Source: Poa pratensis (lineage: Eukaryota > Streptophyta > Magnoliopsida > Poales > Poaceae). From it: a stretch of 64,000 bases of DNA. The position numbers and the translations under genes are program-made. Positions 1 to 11,800 of this stretch are shown one piece after another. The stretch spans positions 72,883,444 to 72,947,443 of the forward strand of contig CAMZMU010000117.1 of assembly GCA_947311845.1 (NCBI GenBank), given 5' to 3'. The notes under the pieces are model-generated. The model was not told where the DNA came from, ran no database searches, and saw only the letters and a list, made by a program, of their open reading frames with translations. How positions within the stretch are numbered: the first letter of the stretch is position 1; the number at the start of each line of letters is the position of its first letter.

Positions 1-1654
1 GGGACGGCCGGGGAGCTCGCCCGGAGGCCGGCCGGCGGCGGGGAAGAGCTGGCCGCGGCCTACCGCGCCCAGGGGAGAGCTCGGCTAGGAGGGGGAGGCC
101 ACGAGTGTGGTGCTGCGAGCTCGCGGAGCTTCGGCCATGGTGGCCACTGCTCGAGCTCGAGCATTCCTCGATCCCTGGCGATGCGGGGAAGTGAGGAGGG
201 CTAGGAGGGGGTGGTGAGGGATGGTGTGTTTCTTCAGGGCCTCGGGGAGCTCCTTAAATAGGCGGGGGCGGAGGGGGCAGTGGAAGTCGTGGCCGTGCCC
301 GTGGCCACCAATGGAGCGTCGACGTCGAGGCTCTCCTGGCCACAGGGGAGGGATAGGGAGGAGAAGGGATAAGCTCGCCACGCTGGATGCACAGGGGAGC
401 ACGAGGGGGGTGTTGTGCGTTGCTGTTTCGTCGGTGCGTCGGCTAGCACTTGGCGGCGCACTGTACGGCGGTGCGGCGGCTAGCTGATGGCCGGGCTTGG
501 AGGAGGGGCGAGGTGGCGAGCATGGGCGCAGGGGGGCTGGTAAGGGGAGGGGGGCTCTGCAGCAGCGTCGCTCCGCAGGACAGCGAGGTGGAGGCAGAGG
601 CCAGAGGGGAGATGACAAGGGATGCCGGCAGGCGCATCCCGGCGTCCAAAGCGCGCCACGGGCAGCATTGCCGTGTTCCCGACAAACCAGAGCTCCAAAG
701 AGAAAACCAAGGGTACTACGGTGTTCACAAGATCAAGAGGAACACACACAAACAAGAATCAGTCAATGAGTTGCAACTTTTGCAGAATAAAATTTTCAGA
801 AAAACAAAACTGCAGAAGGTGTTCGATGAAAGGTTCATGGTCTTGCACAACTCAAATAAATCCCCAAAAATTAGGCATGGGTTGTTTTGGTCAGGGGAGT
901 GTGTCCATGGAGTTTGAGATCATTTGGGTGAGGGGAAATTGGGTTTCCAAAAGATGGCCAAAAATGACCATAATGGCATGATTTAGGAAAAATGGTGCTC
1001 CATGCTTCACCTTGGGGTGGTCTCCTGGATTTGTGTGTCTAAGGATCATTGGTCAGTATCACCAAGTATCATGGTCATTGGAATTTTCTAGGTGTAGGTT
1101 TGTTTGAAGAACTCAAAATGGCATCAATTTGGGCTTACAAAGGAAGTGGTCTAAATATTGCTCAAATGGGTTTGCTTCCAAAAGATGAAATGCAGGAAAT
1201 GCCAAAATATGCATTCCCTGAATTTATCAGAATTATTGGAGGTTCCTAGCTTGGTTAAAACATTTTGGACTAGAAATGGCAGTTTTGAAAATATTGGCTA
1301 ACTTGGAAATATTGCATTGGAGTATGCAATATTTTTGCATGGATGGTCTTTATATGGACATGGGGTCCTCTGGTATTTTTGGTGGAATTTTTAGAGCTAT
1401 GGAAATGGGCTTTCCTTTTATAGATGGAGGAAATGATTAAAAGGTTCGATAATTAGGGCTAGGGTTTTTGGAGAAAAACCTAGCACAAAAATTATCGGGG
1501 TGATGGAGTGGTTTTGGATTGTTGGGAAATTTTGAGAAGCAATTCCAAGTCAAATCATCTTCAAAAGTTTTGAAGAAATATTTAGAAAAGAGAAAAAGTT
1601 TTTCCGGTGTCATAAAACACCACTAAATTAGGTTTGAAATTTTGGGATGTTACA
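1..1654 (-). mobile_element. Left LTR of a LARD-type retrotransposon (cut by window edge)
   Basis: This stretch is nearly identical to 6959-8633 in the same orientation, with only scattered substitutions and small indels. It ends at 1654 with GGGATGTTACA, and the minus strand of 1655-1672 directly beyond is a purine-rich tract, so this is the 3' LTR of an element read on the minus strand. The LTR start lies outside the window. The ORFs inside it (G/C-rich, different frames) are LTR sequence and not genes. The high similarity of the two LTRs points to a fairly recent insertion. Confidence 0.85.
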
Positions 1655-1672
1655 GACCTTCCCCCCTTAAAA
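1655..1672 (-). other. Polypurine tract
   Basis: On the minus strand the bases just before the LTR read TTTTAAGGGGGGAAGGTC, then the LTR starts with TGTAACATCCC. This is the usual place and composition of the plus-strand primer of an LTR retrotransposon, and it fixes the element's direction. Confidence 0.8.
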
Positions 1673-3198
1673 GAATCTCGTCCTCGAGATTCGAGGAGGT
1701 TATACAAGATAATTCTTGAACGATCCATTTATACCCCATTTAAAACTTTTTCTAAAATAATAGAATTTTGGTCACCAAAGAGGTCAACAAGACTTTTCAC
1801 AAAACTATATTTCTAAAGCAGGATATTTCTACCATACTCAAGGCATTCAAAGATGGCATGGCAAGGGCTTACTCAATCAATCAACATAGGATCTACCAGC
1901 ATGCTTATGAATTTAAAACTAAGGTTTTGCACAAACAGACAAACATGGCAAGATCTAGCAAGATTACAACCAAACTATCAACAACATCCAAGAATTTAAC
2001 TTGGACAAACAATTTTCCCAAAAATGGGAAAACAAAGGTTTAAGGTTTTATTTTTGAAAAGTTATACACACATGACAGGTGCACCTTCCATGTGCGTACA
2101 ACAAAAGGTTTTTTTTGAAAAGCTATAAATACATGGCCGGAGTCCCTTTCATGTATCTACAGGTTTGGAAAAAAGAAACAAGGTTTGTTTTCAAACAACG
2201 ATGTTCGTGCCACGAGAGTGGGATCACAAACACCAAGATTTTGTGGGATAGAGCCATTCCCAAAGTTTGTTTTTGCAAAGAAATTTTCCCTATAGAACTC
2301 CGGGATACGAGGAAAATAACACGTCTCGGGGTACCTCTTCGCGTTGAAGTAGTCGCAGTGTCCTAGTTGGAGTAGAACTTGCATCATCAATTTCGGGAGT
2401 TGTCCATCCGTGTACAGTTCGTGTCTTGCAGCAAGATTAAATGGCAGGGATACAAGCGTGGGTAGAAGAATTTCTACTTGTAGCAAAACATCATTTTATG
2501 AAATATTTCTGCATTTTATGGCCCAAAACAAAACGGCTGCAGCAGTATGGCATAATCATTTCAACCATACCGTATAGGCAAGCACCGGCAAACATGAAAA
2601 GGAAACACTCTACAAAAATCCTTTGTGTTCCAGCGAGGAGGAGCACCCAACAAGCAATTAAAGCTTGAGGTGGTGGATCTCGTGGAGGGCTCGGGCCCTT
2701 TCTTTAACATGCGGATTTCACAAGGTTCATATTGGGTGAGGAACCTTGCCAATGATGCATGTACGAGTTTGTTTTTCAAACCTATACACGAGCCAATATT
2801 AAGGAGCGGGACACCGTGGTTACCGTGTCTCATAAAATACTTCCACTTAATAGTTAAACTTGTGCAACACACACAAAATAATTTACCTACTAGAAAATAA
2901 TCCCATTCAAAGTTTGCATTAATTCACAGGTGGGTATATGCGTCTGGGTTCACATATACTGTCCCTGTTTTAAGTGATCTGTCGTTTCTTCAAAACCTTT
3001 AACTAAAAGAAAGGCATGATATTCCTTCATGTGTCAACCAAGTGGTCAACCAGGGGATAAGAACACCAAGTTTTATTTCGGCTGATTCGACATCAACCAA
3101 GAAACAGACAACAAACTTGCATTACAACCAACACAAGGAAAACAAACAACAAAACAAACAAGCTCACGGCTTCTCACCTACCAACATACGAGCGTCAC

Positions 3199-4053
3199 TC
3201 AGACTAAACAAACAGGGGCTCTATTCCGCTTGACGGCCTCTGGGGTCGGTGGAGCGGGGCCAAGACGAAGAGTGGTGTCCACATCTGCATCTTCCGGTGG
3301 GTGGGGAATCATCGGCCTGCCTTCAAGGATTACACCTTGTTCTTGGGGTTGCTGCTGAATTCGGGCTAGTACTTGCGCCACAGACACATCCAGACTGCGT
3401 TCCAGCAAGTCATCTGGGACTGGGGCTCCGGTACCTCGAGCTTGCCCATGGTTGAGGGTAGGTGGGTTCCTTGCTCGACACAGTTGCAAGTGAGCGTGAC
3501 CAAGGCTGCGCCTTGTGGTTGCGAGTTCCTCTATCAGAGAATTGCTGAACCTTGTCATTGCAGCTGCGTAGGTGACCAGGGTGATGACGGCAGGGTCGGC
3601 TTCGCCTTCGATGGAGGTTTGGATGGCCTCCGCGCCAGGTTGGGGTCGGGCTGGGAGAAAGTGGAAAGCTCGACTTTTCGCCATTGCGGGTTCTGAGTAC
3701 CGTAGGCGGACGAGACCTTCATAGGCTGCTATCTGGATGGCTTGAGCAAGAGTGGGCATGCTCCTACCTGGGATCAGGTAAGTCATGCTTGTGCCCAACG
3801 GACACGAGCCGATATGCACGTTCGCTCGAAATTCACTCCCGTCTAGCGAGAGTGAGTTCTTGAACACCACATACCGAGGGAGATCAGGCCTGCCAAGAGT
3901 ATCAGAGACGGCCTTCCGAAGAATCAGTGGAAATCCGCCATACTCAGCGGCGGTGGTTTCCAGGATGACCTTGGGGTTTGCCATCGGATTCCTCTGGCTC
4001 TGGGTGTAGGATGAGATGAGAATGCGGGATTCCTTGGTGGGATCCTGCCTCAA
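3199..4053 (-). CDS. LARD-encoded protein of unknown function, possible dsRNA-binding-like fold
   Basis: An intact ORF of 284 codons; an internal Met at 3984 (MANPKVILET) would give about 261 residues and is a plausible alternative start. I recognise no catalytic motif. The first 110 residues alternate in a way that recalls a double-stranded RNA-binding domain: a strand around EFRANVHIG, then a helix rich in alanine around AQAIQIAAYEGLVRL. This is a pattern impression and not a family match. The middle is Ala/Leu rich and may be helical (about residues 150-195), and the C-terminus is Pro-rich. It is the only coding frame in the internal domain, between primer binding site and polypurine tract, the position gag would take. 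The open frame in a non-autonomous element suggests either recent insertion or selection on the protein. Confidence 0.55.
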   Translation of the reverse strand: MRQDPTKESRILISSYTQSQRNPMANPKVILETTAAEYGGFPLILRKAVSDTLGRPDLPRYVVFKNSLSLDGSEFRANVHIGSCPLGTSMTYLIPGRSMPTLAQAIQIAAYEGLVRLRYSEPAMAKSRAFHFLPARPQPGAEAIQTSIEGEADPAVITLVTYAAAMTRFSNSLIEELATTRRSLGHAHLQLCRARNPPTLNHGQARGTGAPVPDDLLERSLDVSVAQVLARIQQQPQEQGVILEGRPMIPHPPEDADVDTTLRLGPAPPTPEAVKRNRAPVCLV

Positions 4054-4317
4054 GGGAGTTGGTTGCTAAGGATAGCAGGCGAGGGTGGGGTAAACGGCAG
4101 CTAGGACTGGGTCTCATATAAACTGGGTTGTGTCGGCTCCTTCTCATGGAAGAAACCGGCGAGCCTCTCTCAGGGAATGGGACAAGTCCTACTGCACCAT
4201 ACTATTGACCGACACGAGCCATGCCAGTTAGGCGGAGATGGGTTAAATCCATCGGGTCATTGTCGGGCAAAGTAAGGCTGGGCTTTCCATGCTAGGGTAG
4301 TCTACAGCCAGCCTGGT

Positions 4318-4329
4318 GCTCTGATACCA
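4318..4329 (-). other. Primer binding site (initiator tRNA-Met type)
   Basis: The minus strand reads TGGTATCAGAGC, complementary to the 3' end of plant initiator tRNA-Met. It lies 4 bases from the LTR edge at 4334 (TGTGACACCCC on the plus strand). This pins down the LTR/internal boundary. Confidence 0.85.
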
Positions 4330-4333
4330 CGTC

Positions 4334-7300
4334 TGTGACACCCCTCCCTGGCACATATCACCAGAGAGGCAGTCGTCCCGTGCGCCATCCCAAGATAACT
4401 GGCCGCACGTCACAACAGTGTAACATAATGGAAATCATTACACAATCAGGCACAAGAAGTGCTACAAATGGTTTACAAGGCCATCAAGACATGACCAAAT
4501 ATCAAGCCAAGCATGGCTCAGGACAGAGTTTAACTGGCAGCGGAAGACGACTAAGGCAACGGCTTGGAGCGGCTCCATTCCACAGGTATCTGGCTGGACT
4601 ACTGATCCTAGCACACTCTTGCTCCATCTCCTTGCTAAGGTAGAAGATGAATCCTCGACAAAACCTGGCCACAATCACAAGGCCCGTGAGTACATTTATA
4701 TGCACTCCGCAAGAATCGCCCCTCATTACCAACAATCCAACAATCATGCAACAAGATATACATTGGAAATGAAACACTACACATAGCAAGGTGTACTCTA
4801 GATACATGGCATAAAAGTAGCATGGCATTGACAAGCAAAACATGGCATAAGCAAACAATGGGATATCACCAGTGCAGAGTCCAAGCCAGGTGGGGTTGGA
4901 TCGTACACCGGCAATCAAACAAAGAGATTACCTGTGACGAGTAAACGAGTGTACCAGTTGGTACCAGATAATATACAACAGTACCTGTGATCACTGCTAG
5001 GCCCACTGGCCTTATCTTTCCACTCTGGGCATGCACGGTTGATGTTGGCTCAGGCCTAACTCTAGGCTTCCAACGATCACACCGCCATCCCATATCTCAG
5101 GTTACCATCAACATCTCAAGGCAACATTCCCTGCATCATCTTATTTGTTCATTTAGTGTGATCAGGTCGTTCATTAATTCTTTCAAACAAATCTTAAGTT
5201 TAACCTCCGGACACGACACGGACACACAGTGTGACTGATACTGAACTCATTGTTCCATAACCTTGGAACTAGGCTAGATATCCAGATTTACACTCTCGAG
5301 AGGTTGCAATACTTCACTCATCTAAGTGGATCATTAACAACCGGTACTTTAGGATCACGTCCTTAAGACGGTCTGATACACTCACTCGACCGTTCACGCC
5401 ATCAAGACACTCCCTATATAGCCACCGACATAACTATATGCCTTATGCAGAAGTGAATCCGGCACGTCCCCAACCCATGAGCGACGCCTAGCTCCGGAAC
5501 CTTCGCAAGACTAGCCCCGACCAACTATGGTAACCGACTAGACTTGCCAAAAAGGTGGCATCAAAGGAGGCTCAATAGGATTACGTAGGTCAAGGCCCGC
5601 CCATATGAGCGACAGTGGTAGTGCTTTCGATGTTCAGGTTTGTGGCACCATGGACTGACCCTATCGTTGTTTGGAGGGGTGTTTCATTTAATCAAGTTTC
5701 ATCATAACAAGTCCAAACAGCCGAGAATTAGTCCAGCACAACAATCACAATATAATATATATCATCAAACAACAAGTCATTAGCAACATAATATTTCAAG
5801 AAATAGCAGTGTCCAAACTTAGCAAAATAAAAACGTCAACCGGAAGACTACGGCGGCAATCCCGCCGACCAGCGCCTTCTCGTTCGACAAGGAAAAAGAA
5901 ACGTCAACCGGAAGACTGTGGCAGCGATTCCGCTGGCAAGCGCCTTCTCGTTCGACAAGGAAAAAGAAACGTCAACCGGAAGACTGTGGCAGCGATTCCG
6001 CTGGCAAGCGCCTTCTCGTTCGACAAGGAAAAGAAACGTCAACCGGGAGACTACGGCGGCGATCCCGCCGACCAGCGCCTTCACAGATCAACTACAAAAT
6101 ATAGCACAGTTGGTTTGCGTCGACCGGGTGACTATGGCGGAGCTACCTCCGACCAGCGCCATCGCAGATCGACGTTAATATTTTAGTGAGACGGTGGCGG
6201 TTTCCCCAGTCCATTGTCTCAAGAAGGGTGTGCGTTTGATAAGTATTAACAATACATAATATAACCAAGCAAGTACGATAAATAAATAAATATGCAACAT
6301 AATATGCAACATGGCAGGAGCAATATTACAAGTTTCATACTAAACAAGAACAACAAACAGACATGCATAAATATAACAGCAGACAGACAAACATAACACC
6401 CGGCATGGTAATAAGCAAATAAACAAACAAACATTGCTGGGCTGTTCATAGCAAGGGGTTAGCTTGCCTTCGGAGACGGGGATTCGCTGGGCTTGGAGAG
6501 GTCGGGGTGGTTTCGCGGCGTCGGGGGTCGAAAGCCGCTCTCTGGGAACTCCAGAATGCACCCACATAAGGGGCACCTCAAGAACTATCTTGGAACAAGG
6601 TGGAATCCATACCACTGGAAAGGTTGTGTCGAGACAAGAATTTAGGAATTTGAATCACTCCAATCGGAGCTACGGTTCAAAAGATTCTGCCGTTTGAAAA
6701 ACTATCCAGCAGAAAAAGAAAAGAATCCGAGGGAAAAAAAACGGACGGGCCGCTAATGGGCTGCGGCCGTGCTGTGCGCAGCGCGCGCTGGCGCCAGCGC
6801 CCGGCTGGGCCGAGCTGGGCCGCAAGCGCTGCTCCTGCTGGGCTGGGCTGGGCTTGCTGCGCACGGGAGGGACAAGAAACAGAAAAAAAAAACGAATCGA
6901 TCCACTGGATCGGTCGTCCTCCACCTCCAGCTCGCACGGGATCGGCATGGAACGGCCGGGGACAGGCCGGGGAGCTCGCCCGGAGGCCGGCCGGCGGCGG
7001 GGAAGAGCTGGCCGCGGCCCACCGCGCCCAGGGGAGAGCTCGGCTAGGAGGGGGAGGCCACGAGTGTGGTGCTGCGAGCTCGCGGAGCTTCGGCCATGGT
7101 GGCCACTGCTCGAGCTCGAGCATTCCTCGATCCCTGGCGATGCGGGGAAGTGAGGAGGGCTAGGAGGGGGTGGTGAGGGATGGTGTATTTCTTCAGGGCC
7201 TCGGGGAGCTCCTTAAATAGGCGGGGGCGGAGGGGGCAGTGGAGGTCGTGGCCGTGCCCGTGGCCACCAATGGAGCGTCGACGTCGAGGCTCTCCTGGCC

Positions 7301-8633
7301 ACAGGGGAGGGATAGGGAGGAGAAGGGATAAGCTCGCCGCGCTGGACGCACAGGGGAGCACGAGGGGGGTGCTGTGCGCTGCTGTTTCGTCGGTGCGTCG
7401 GCTAGCACTTGGCGGCGCACTGTACGGCGGTGCGGCGGCTAGCTGATGGCCGGGCTTGGAGGAGGGGCGAGGTGGCGAGCATGGGCGCAGGGGGGCCTGG
7501 TAAGGGGAGGGGGGCTCGGCAGCGGCGTCGCTCCGCAGGACATCGAGCTGGACTGGTGGAGGCAGAGGCCAGAGGGGAGATGACAAGGGGATGCCGGCAG
7601 GCGCATCCCGGCGTCCAGAGCGCGCCACGGGCGGCATTGCCGTTGTTCCCGACAAACCAGAGCTCCAAAGAGAAAACCAAGGGTACTACGGTGTTCACAA
7701 GATCAAGAGGAACACACACAAACAAGAATCAGTCAATGAGTTGCAACTTTTGCAGAATAAAATTTTCAGAAAAACAAAACTGCAGAAGGTGTTCGATGAA
7801 AGGTTCATGGTCTTGCACAACTCAAATAAATCCCCAAAAATTAGGCATGGGTTGTTTTGGTCAGGGGAGTGTGTCTATGGAGTTTGAGATCATTTGGGTG
7901 AGGGGAAATTGGGTTTCCAAAAGATGGCCAAAAATGACCATAATGGCATGATGTAGGAAAAATGGTGCTCCATGCTTCACCTTGGGGTGGTCTCCTGGAT
8001 TTGTGTGTCTAAGGATCATTAGGTCAGTATCACCAAGTATCATGGTCATTGGAATTTTCTAGGCGTAGGTTTGTTTGAAGAACTCAAAATGGCATCAATT
8101 TGGGCTTACAAAGGAAGTGGTCTAAATATTGCTCAAATGGGTTTGCTTCCAAAAGATGAAATGCAGGAAATGCTAAAATATGCATTCCCTGAATTTATCA
8201 GAATTATTGGAGGTTCCTAGCTTGGTTAAAAGATTTTGGGACTAGAAATGGCAGTTTTGAAAATATTGGCTAACATGGAAATATTGCATTGGAGTATGCA
8301 ATATTTTTGCATGGATGGTCTTTATATGGACATGGGGTCCTCTGGTATTTTTGGTGGAATTTTTAGAGCTATGGAAATGGGCTTTCCTTTTATAGATGGA
8401 GGAAATGATTTAAAGGCTTCGATAATTAGGGCTAGGGTTTTTGGGAGAAAAACCTAGGCACAAAAATTATCGGGGTGATGGAGTGGTTTATAGATTGTTG
8501 GGAAATTTTGAGAAGGCAACTTCCAAGTCAAATCATCTTCAAAAGTTTTGAAGAAATATTTAGAAAAGAGAAAAAAGTTTTTCCGGTGTCATAAATCACC
8601 ACTAAATTAGGTTTGAAATTTTGGGATGTTACA
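4334..8633 (-). mobile_element. Right LTR (5' LTR) of the LARD-type element, 4.3 kb
   Basis: On the plus strand it runs from TGTGACACCCC at 4334 to GATGTTACA at 8633, giving the TG...CA ends of an LTR. Its right 1.67 kb matches 1-1654. The next five bases (8634-8638, CTAGA) are the expected target duplication, whose partner is outside the window. It contains a tandem repeat (5834-6176), an AT-rich part near 6230-6450, and a G/C-rich block near 6740-7660 with many overlapping shadow ORFs. No cellular gene is seen in it. Confidence 0.8.
5834..6176. repeat. Tandem repeat inside the LARD LTR, unit about 68 bp
   Basis: Units begin with CGTCAACCGGAAGACT at 5834, 5902, 5970 and 6037 (spacing 68, 68, 67), with a diverged fifth unit to about 6176 that keeps the CCGACCAGCGCC part. 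The two middle units are almost identical, which suggests recent unequal exchange or slippage. Confidence 0.9.
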
Positions 8634-8899
8634 CTAGAGTAACCTGAAATGGATAATCCAAGAGACATGAAAAGGTAGTAAAATCATTGGAATCCAGTGG
8701 AGAAGCGACGAAAGTCGACAAATGGATAGTATGGATAAATGGAGGATGGACATAAGGATTTTGGACAAGGGATTACCTAAATTTACGTCCACGTCAGGAA
8801 GGAATTTGAGAGAATCAATATCTGCAGAAGTTCTTTCTATCTTACTCTACGCGAGAGAGCCGAAACTTCGGGACGAAGTTTAGTTTAAGGGGGAGAGGA
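8634..8899 (+). mobile_element. 3' internal end of a plus-strand Gypsy retrotransposon
   Basis: This short stretch ends in a purine tract TTTAAGGGGGAGAGGA directly before an LTR start. The preceding bases (CTTCGGGACGAAGTTTAG) are typical of the end of grass Gypsy polyproteins. The LARD has inserted at its left side, so the rest of the internal region is not in the window. Confidence 0.65.
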
Positions 8900-11800
8900 T
8901 GTAATACCCCACAATTTAGAGAGTCGGAAGGATAGAAATATGATTTGTGCATTTGCATAGCATGCATCTGAAAATACGGGAAATTTTGGCGCGTTAAATT
9001 AAACGATGCAAAGTGATCGATGTTTCTCTCGACTCGATGAGTTAGGGTTTACATCATCGTGTTGAGTGCGATAAACTTCGACATGATCTTTATAACAACT
9101 AAGTAGAAATCAGGATCATCTTGTCGAGGTCAATAAATTTGGGCATGACCTTTCCTAATTCTCGACACCTTCGAACACAATTGGATAAAATGATAGATTA
9201 TAATTCAAATCAATTGAACATTTCATCATAGAACATCATTCCATATCTATTATCATCTCAATACATCATTCACACACATATTATCATATAAGAATCAAGT
9301 TCTCATCTCATTCCTACAATATCTCAATACAACATCTCAAATCCATCATATACATATCCCATCACATTATTATATACACTTCGAATTTGAATGTCCAGGA
9401 CATATCTAGATACAACAAATAGAATATGACAATTACACAAACTCAACAAGTGGAAGTTGAAATAATAAATCATAACACATCATTTCTCACATTCATCATT
9501 TCTATTACATACATCTCATCATCTCATCTTATACACATCTCCATTCCAAACTTGAGTGTCAAAGTACAAGACATAATAGTTTGAATAGTGACATTTTACA
9601 ACCTTGCAATATTGAAATCAAGAATAATAATATTACATCTTTAATCGAATAAGTACATATCTCATCCAAATGAAAAGAAAATTACAAAGGAATAAAAGAA
9701 TCCTAAAACTAAATCTTGAGCTTCTCATCATTATCCTTATCTTGAACATATTATCATCCCAATCTTCTTATTCTTCTTCCCTGCAAAATAAACAACAAAA
9801 GAAAGAAAGAAAATAACAAAGGAAGAAAGACAAATCAACAAATGGGTTTTTGAGAAGGATTTTTCTCTCAGCCATGCATAGAGGTGCTATGCAAGATCAT
9901 CCTCGAGAATGTTAAAGTCAAATGCAAGTATCTGTTCCTGGAGGGGACATTTGCCTCAGACTTTGCATCACTGGCTATGCTAAGACAAGCTGATATCTGT
10001 TCTTATCAAATTCCCTAGCAAGTTTGGCAGAAAACAAACAAAATGGCATAGAAATTAATGCAAAGCAACCTAAACCAGCTACCTTTCAACTAGGAAAAAC
10101 CTAGGAAGATAGAAGGGGTCACTCTTGCACCTCTACACCCATTCATTTGAATTCTACCAAAAGAAAGGATCAGATGATCAAATCCATTCATTAAAGCCAC
10201 ACAAATTAATTCTCAAGTTCATATGAATGAACAAGCCCACATAAGGGAATCAGCCCACAAGTCCATCTAGTGACAATTGCCACTTGTCTTGATCAAAAAT
10301 AAATCTTACAAGAAGATAAGACCAATGACCATTCATCTCTATCCACAAGAAAATATCTAAGTTTACTTGAACCCCAAGTAATGCCCAAGCATGAGAGCTT
10401 GACAAACAAGTAGCTTATTCATCCATGCAAAGCAAGAGTCACCATTCGGGTGTCATCACCACAACAATCAGCCAACAGTATATAAACACCACAGCAGCCT
10501 TCTAGCCACTCCATTTGCTCACAAATTCGTTTCTAGCAAACAGCCAGATGTACTACAAGTTCTAGACAGTAGCCAAATCCTTTACAAACCGCACCATATG
10601 TTTCTTCCAGCAAGCAAATCACACCAGCTACTTTTCTAGCACCAAGAACAACCACAACCCACAATCACATCATGGAGGTTACCTAATCCACCATAAACCT
10701 TTTCAGCTAGATAAATACACATTAGGAAAATTGAAGCAGCGAGGAGGTGGAGGCTAATTCCACAAGAAGAAGGGCAACCATTTTAATCCAGAAGATACAA
10801 GCTGCTCGACCACAGCAGGTTGATCCTGTGTGCTAGAGAGAGACCAGCAGGTTCTGTAAATGACAGAACCATGCAAGAGAGATTATTCCAGCATCTGTTC
10901 TTAACAGAGCCTTGTTTATCAAGGTAGGGTGCTGTAGAAAAAGGGTTGCAAGGCAGAATCATCTGTTCTTTGCACAAGCTAGGCAAGAGAGAGACAAGGA
11001 AGTGCAGTTGCTTGTTTTAGTAATTGTTTGAGCATCACAAGGGTAGGGAGCTAGATTAAGTGTAGCATCTGTTCTTATTTCTTTAACCAAGCTTTACACA
11101 AGCCAGTGAACCAACAGAGTTGGAATAGCTGTGCCATGCACATCTCTACACATGGTAGAAGCACAGGAAAACATAAAAAGACACGTTTAAGCAAGCTAGC
11201 TGCTATGTAACTCTCAAAGAGGCATCACAGCAAGCGAAACCAGTCTTAATCATGCCTAAAACATTTTAAACATCATCACTAGACTCTGTTCTAGTTCAGT
11301 TTGGACAGGAGCATCACAAATTTCAGTCTAAAATCATTTTTCAACATCTGTGAGCAAGAATTGCTTCCAACCCAGGTTATTGAGGCTATGGAATAATCTA
11401 GATGATCTAGATAAATCCATTTATCTCATTTCGATACACCAAATTCGGACAGAGCACATCCGAAGGAATTCCAACACGATTTCATCTCTAATTCATCAAG
11501 AACCTAACAAGTAACACTAAATCGAATTCAGTCTGCAATTTTCAGTAGCATCTAGTTTTGCTAGCAGTCTCAGTAGCTAGAAGCAGAGAAGAAGAAGAAG
11601 AGTAACACCTTGTATTGTTTGTCGGAGCTCCACGGCAGCGAGACCATGCTCGCACGGCCGTGGGAGGAAGCGACGAGGTAGGAGACCACATACCACACCA
11701 CGGCGGCACAGAGAGCAAGCTCTGCACCTGCCATGGTGAGCACGAGGGGGAGGCGAGCAGCGCCGGTGCACCGAAACCCTAACCCTAGGGTTAGGCAGCG

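Larger units (their letters stand above)
1655..4333 (-). mobile_element. Internal domain of the LARD-type element
   Basis: The 2.68 kb between the two LTRs has a polypurine tract next to the left LTR and a tRNA-Met type primer binding site next to the right LTR, both on the minus strand. It has no reverse transcriptase, integrase or protease reading frame, so the element cannot move on its own. The only long ORF is at 3199-4053. Proportions (LTR about 4.3 kb, internal about 2.7 kb) resemble large retrotransposon derivatives such as Sukkula or Erika of Triticeae, but I cannot assign the family by name. Confidence 0.75.

Noticed and set aside
5834..6176. CRISPR-like array
   Set aside because: Continuous tandem units of 67-68 bases without spacers, in a plant LTR.
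7044..7655. 203-codon minus-strand frame and many overlapping frames in 6670-7950, repeated at 1-980
   Set aside because: They lie in the G/C-rich part of the LARD LTR, are open on both strands, and carry no domain. Composition effect.
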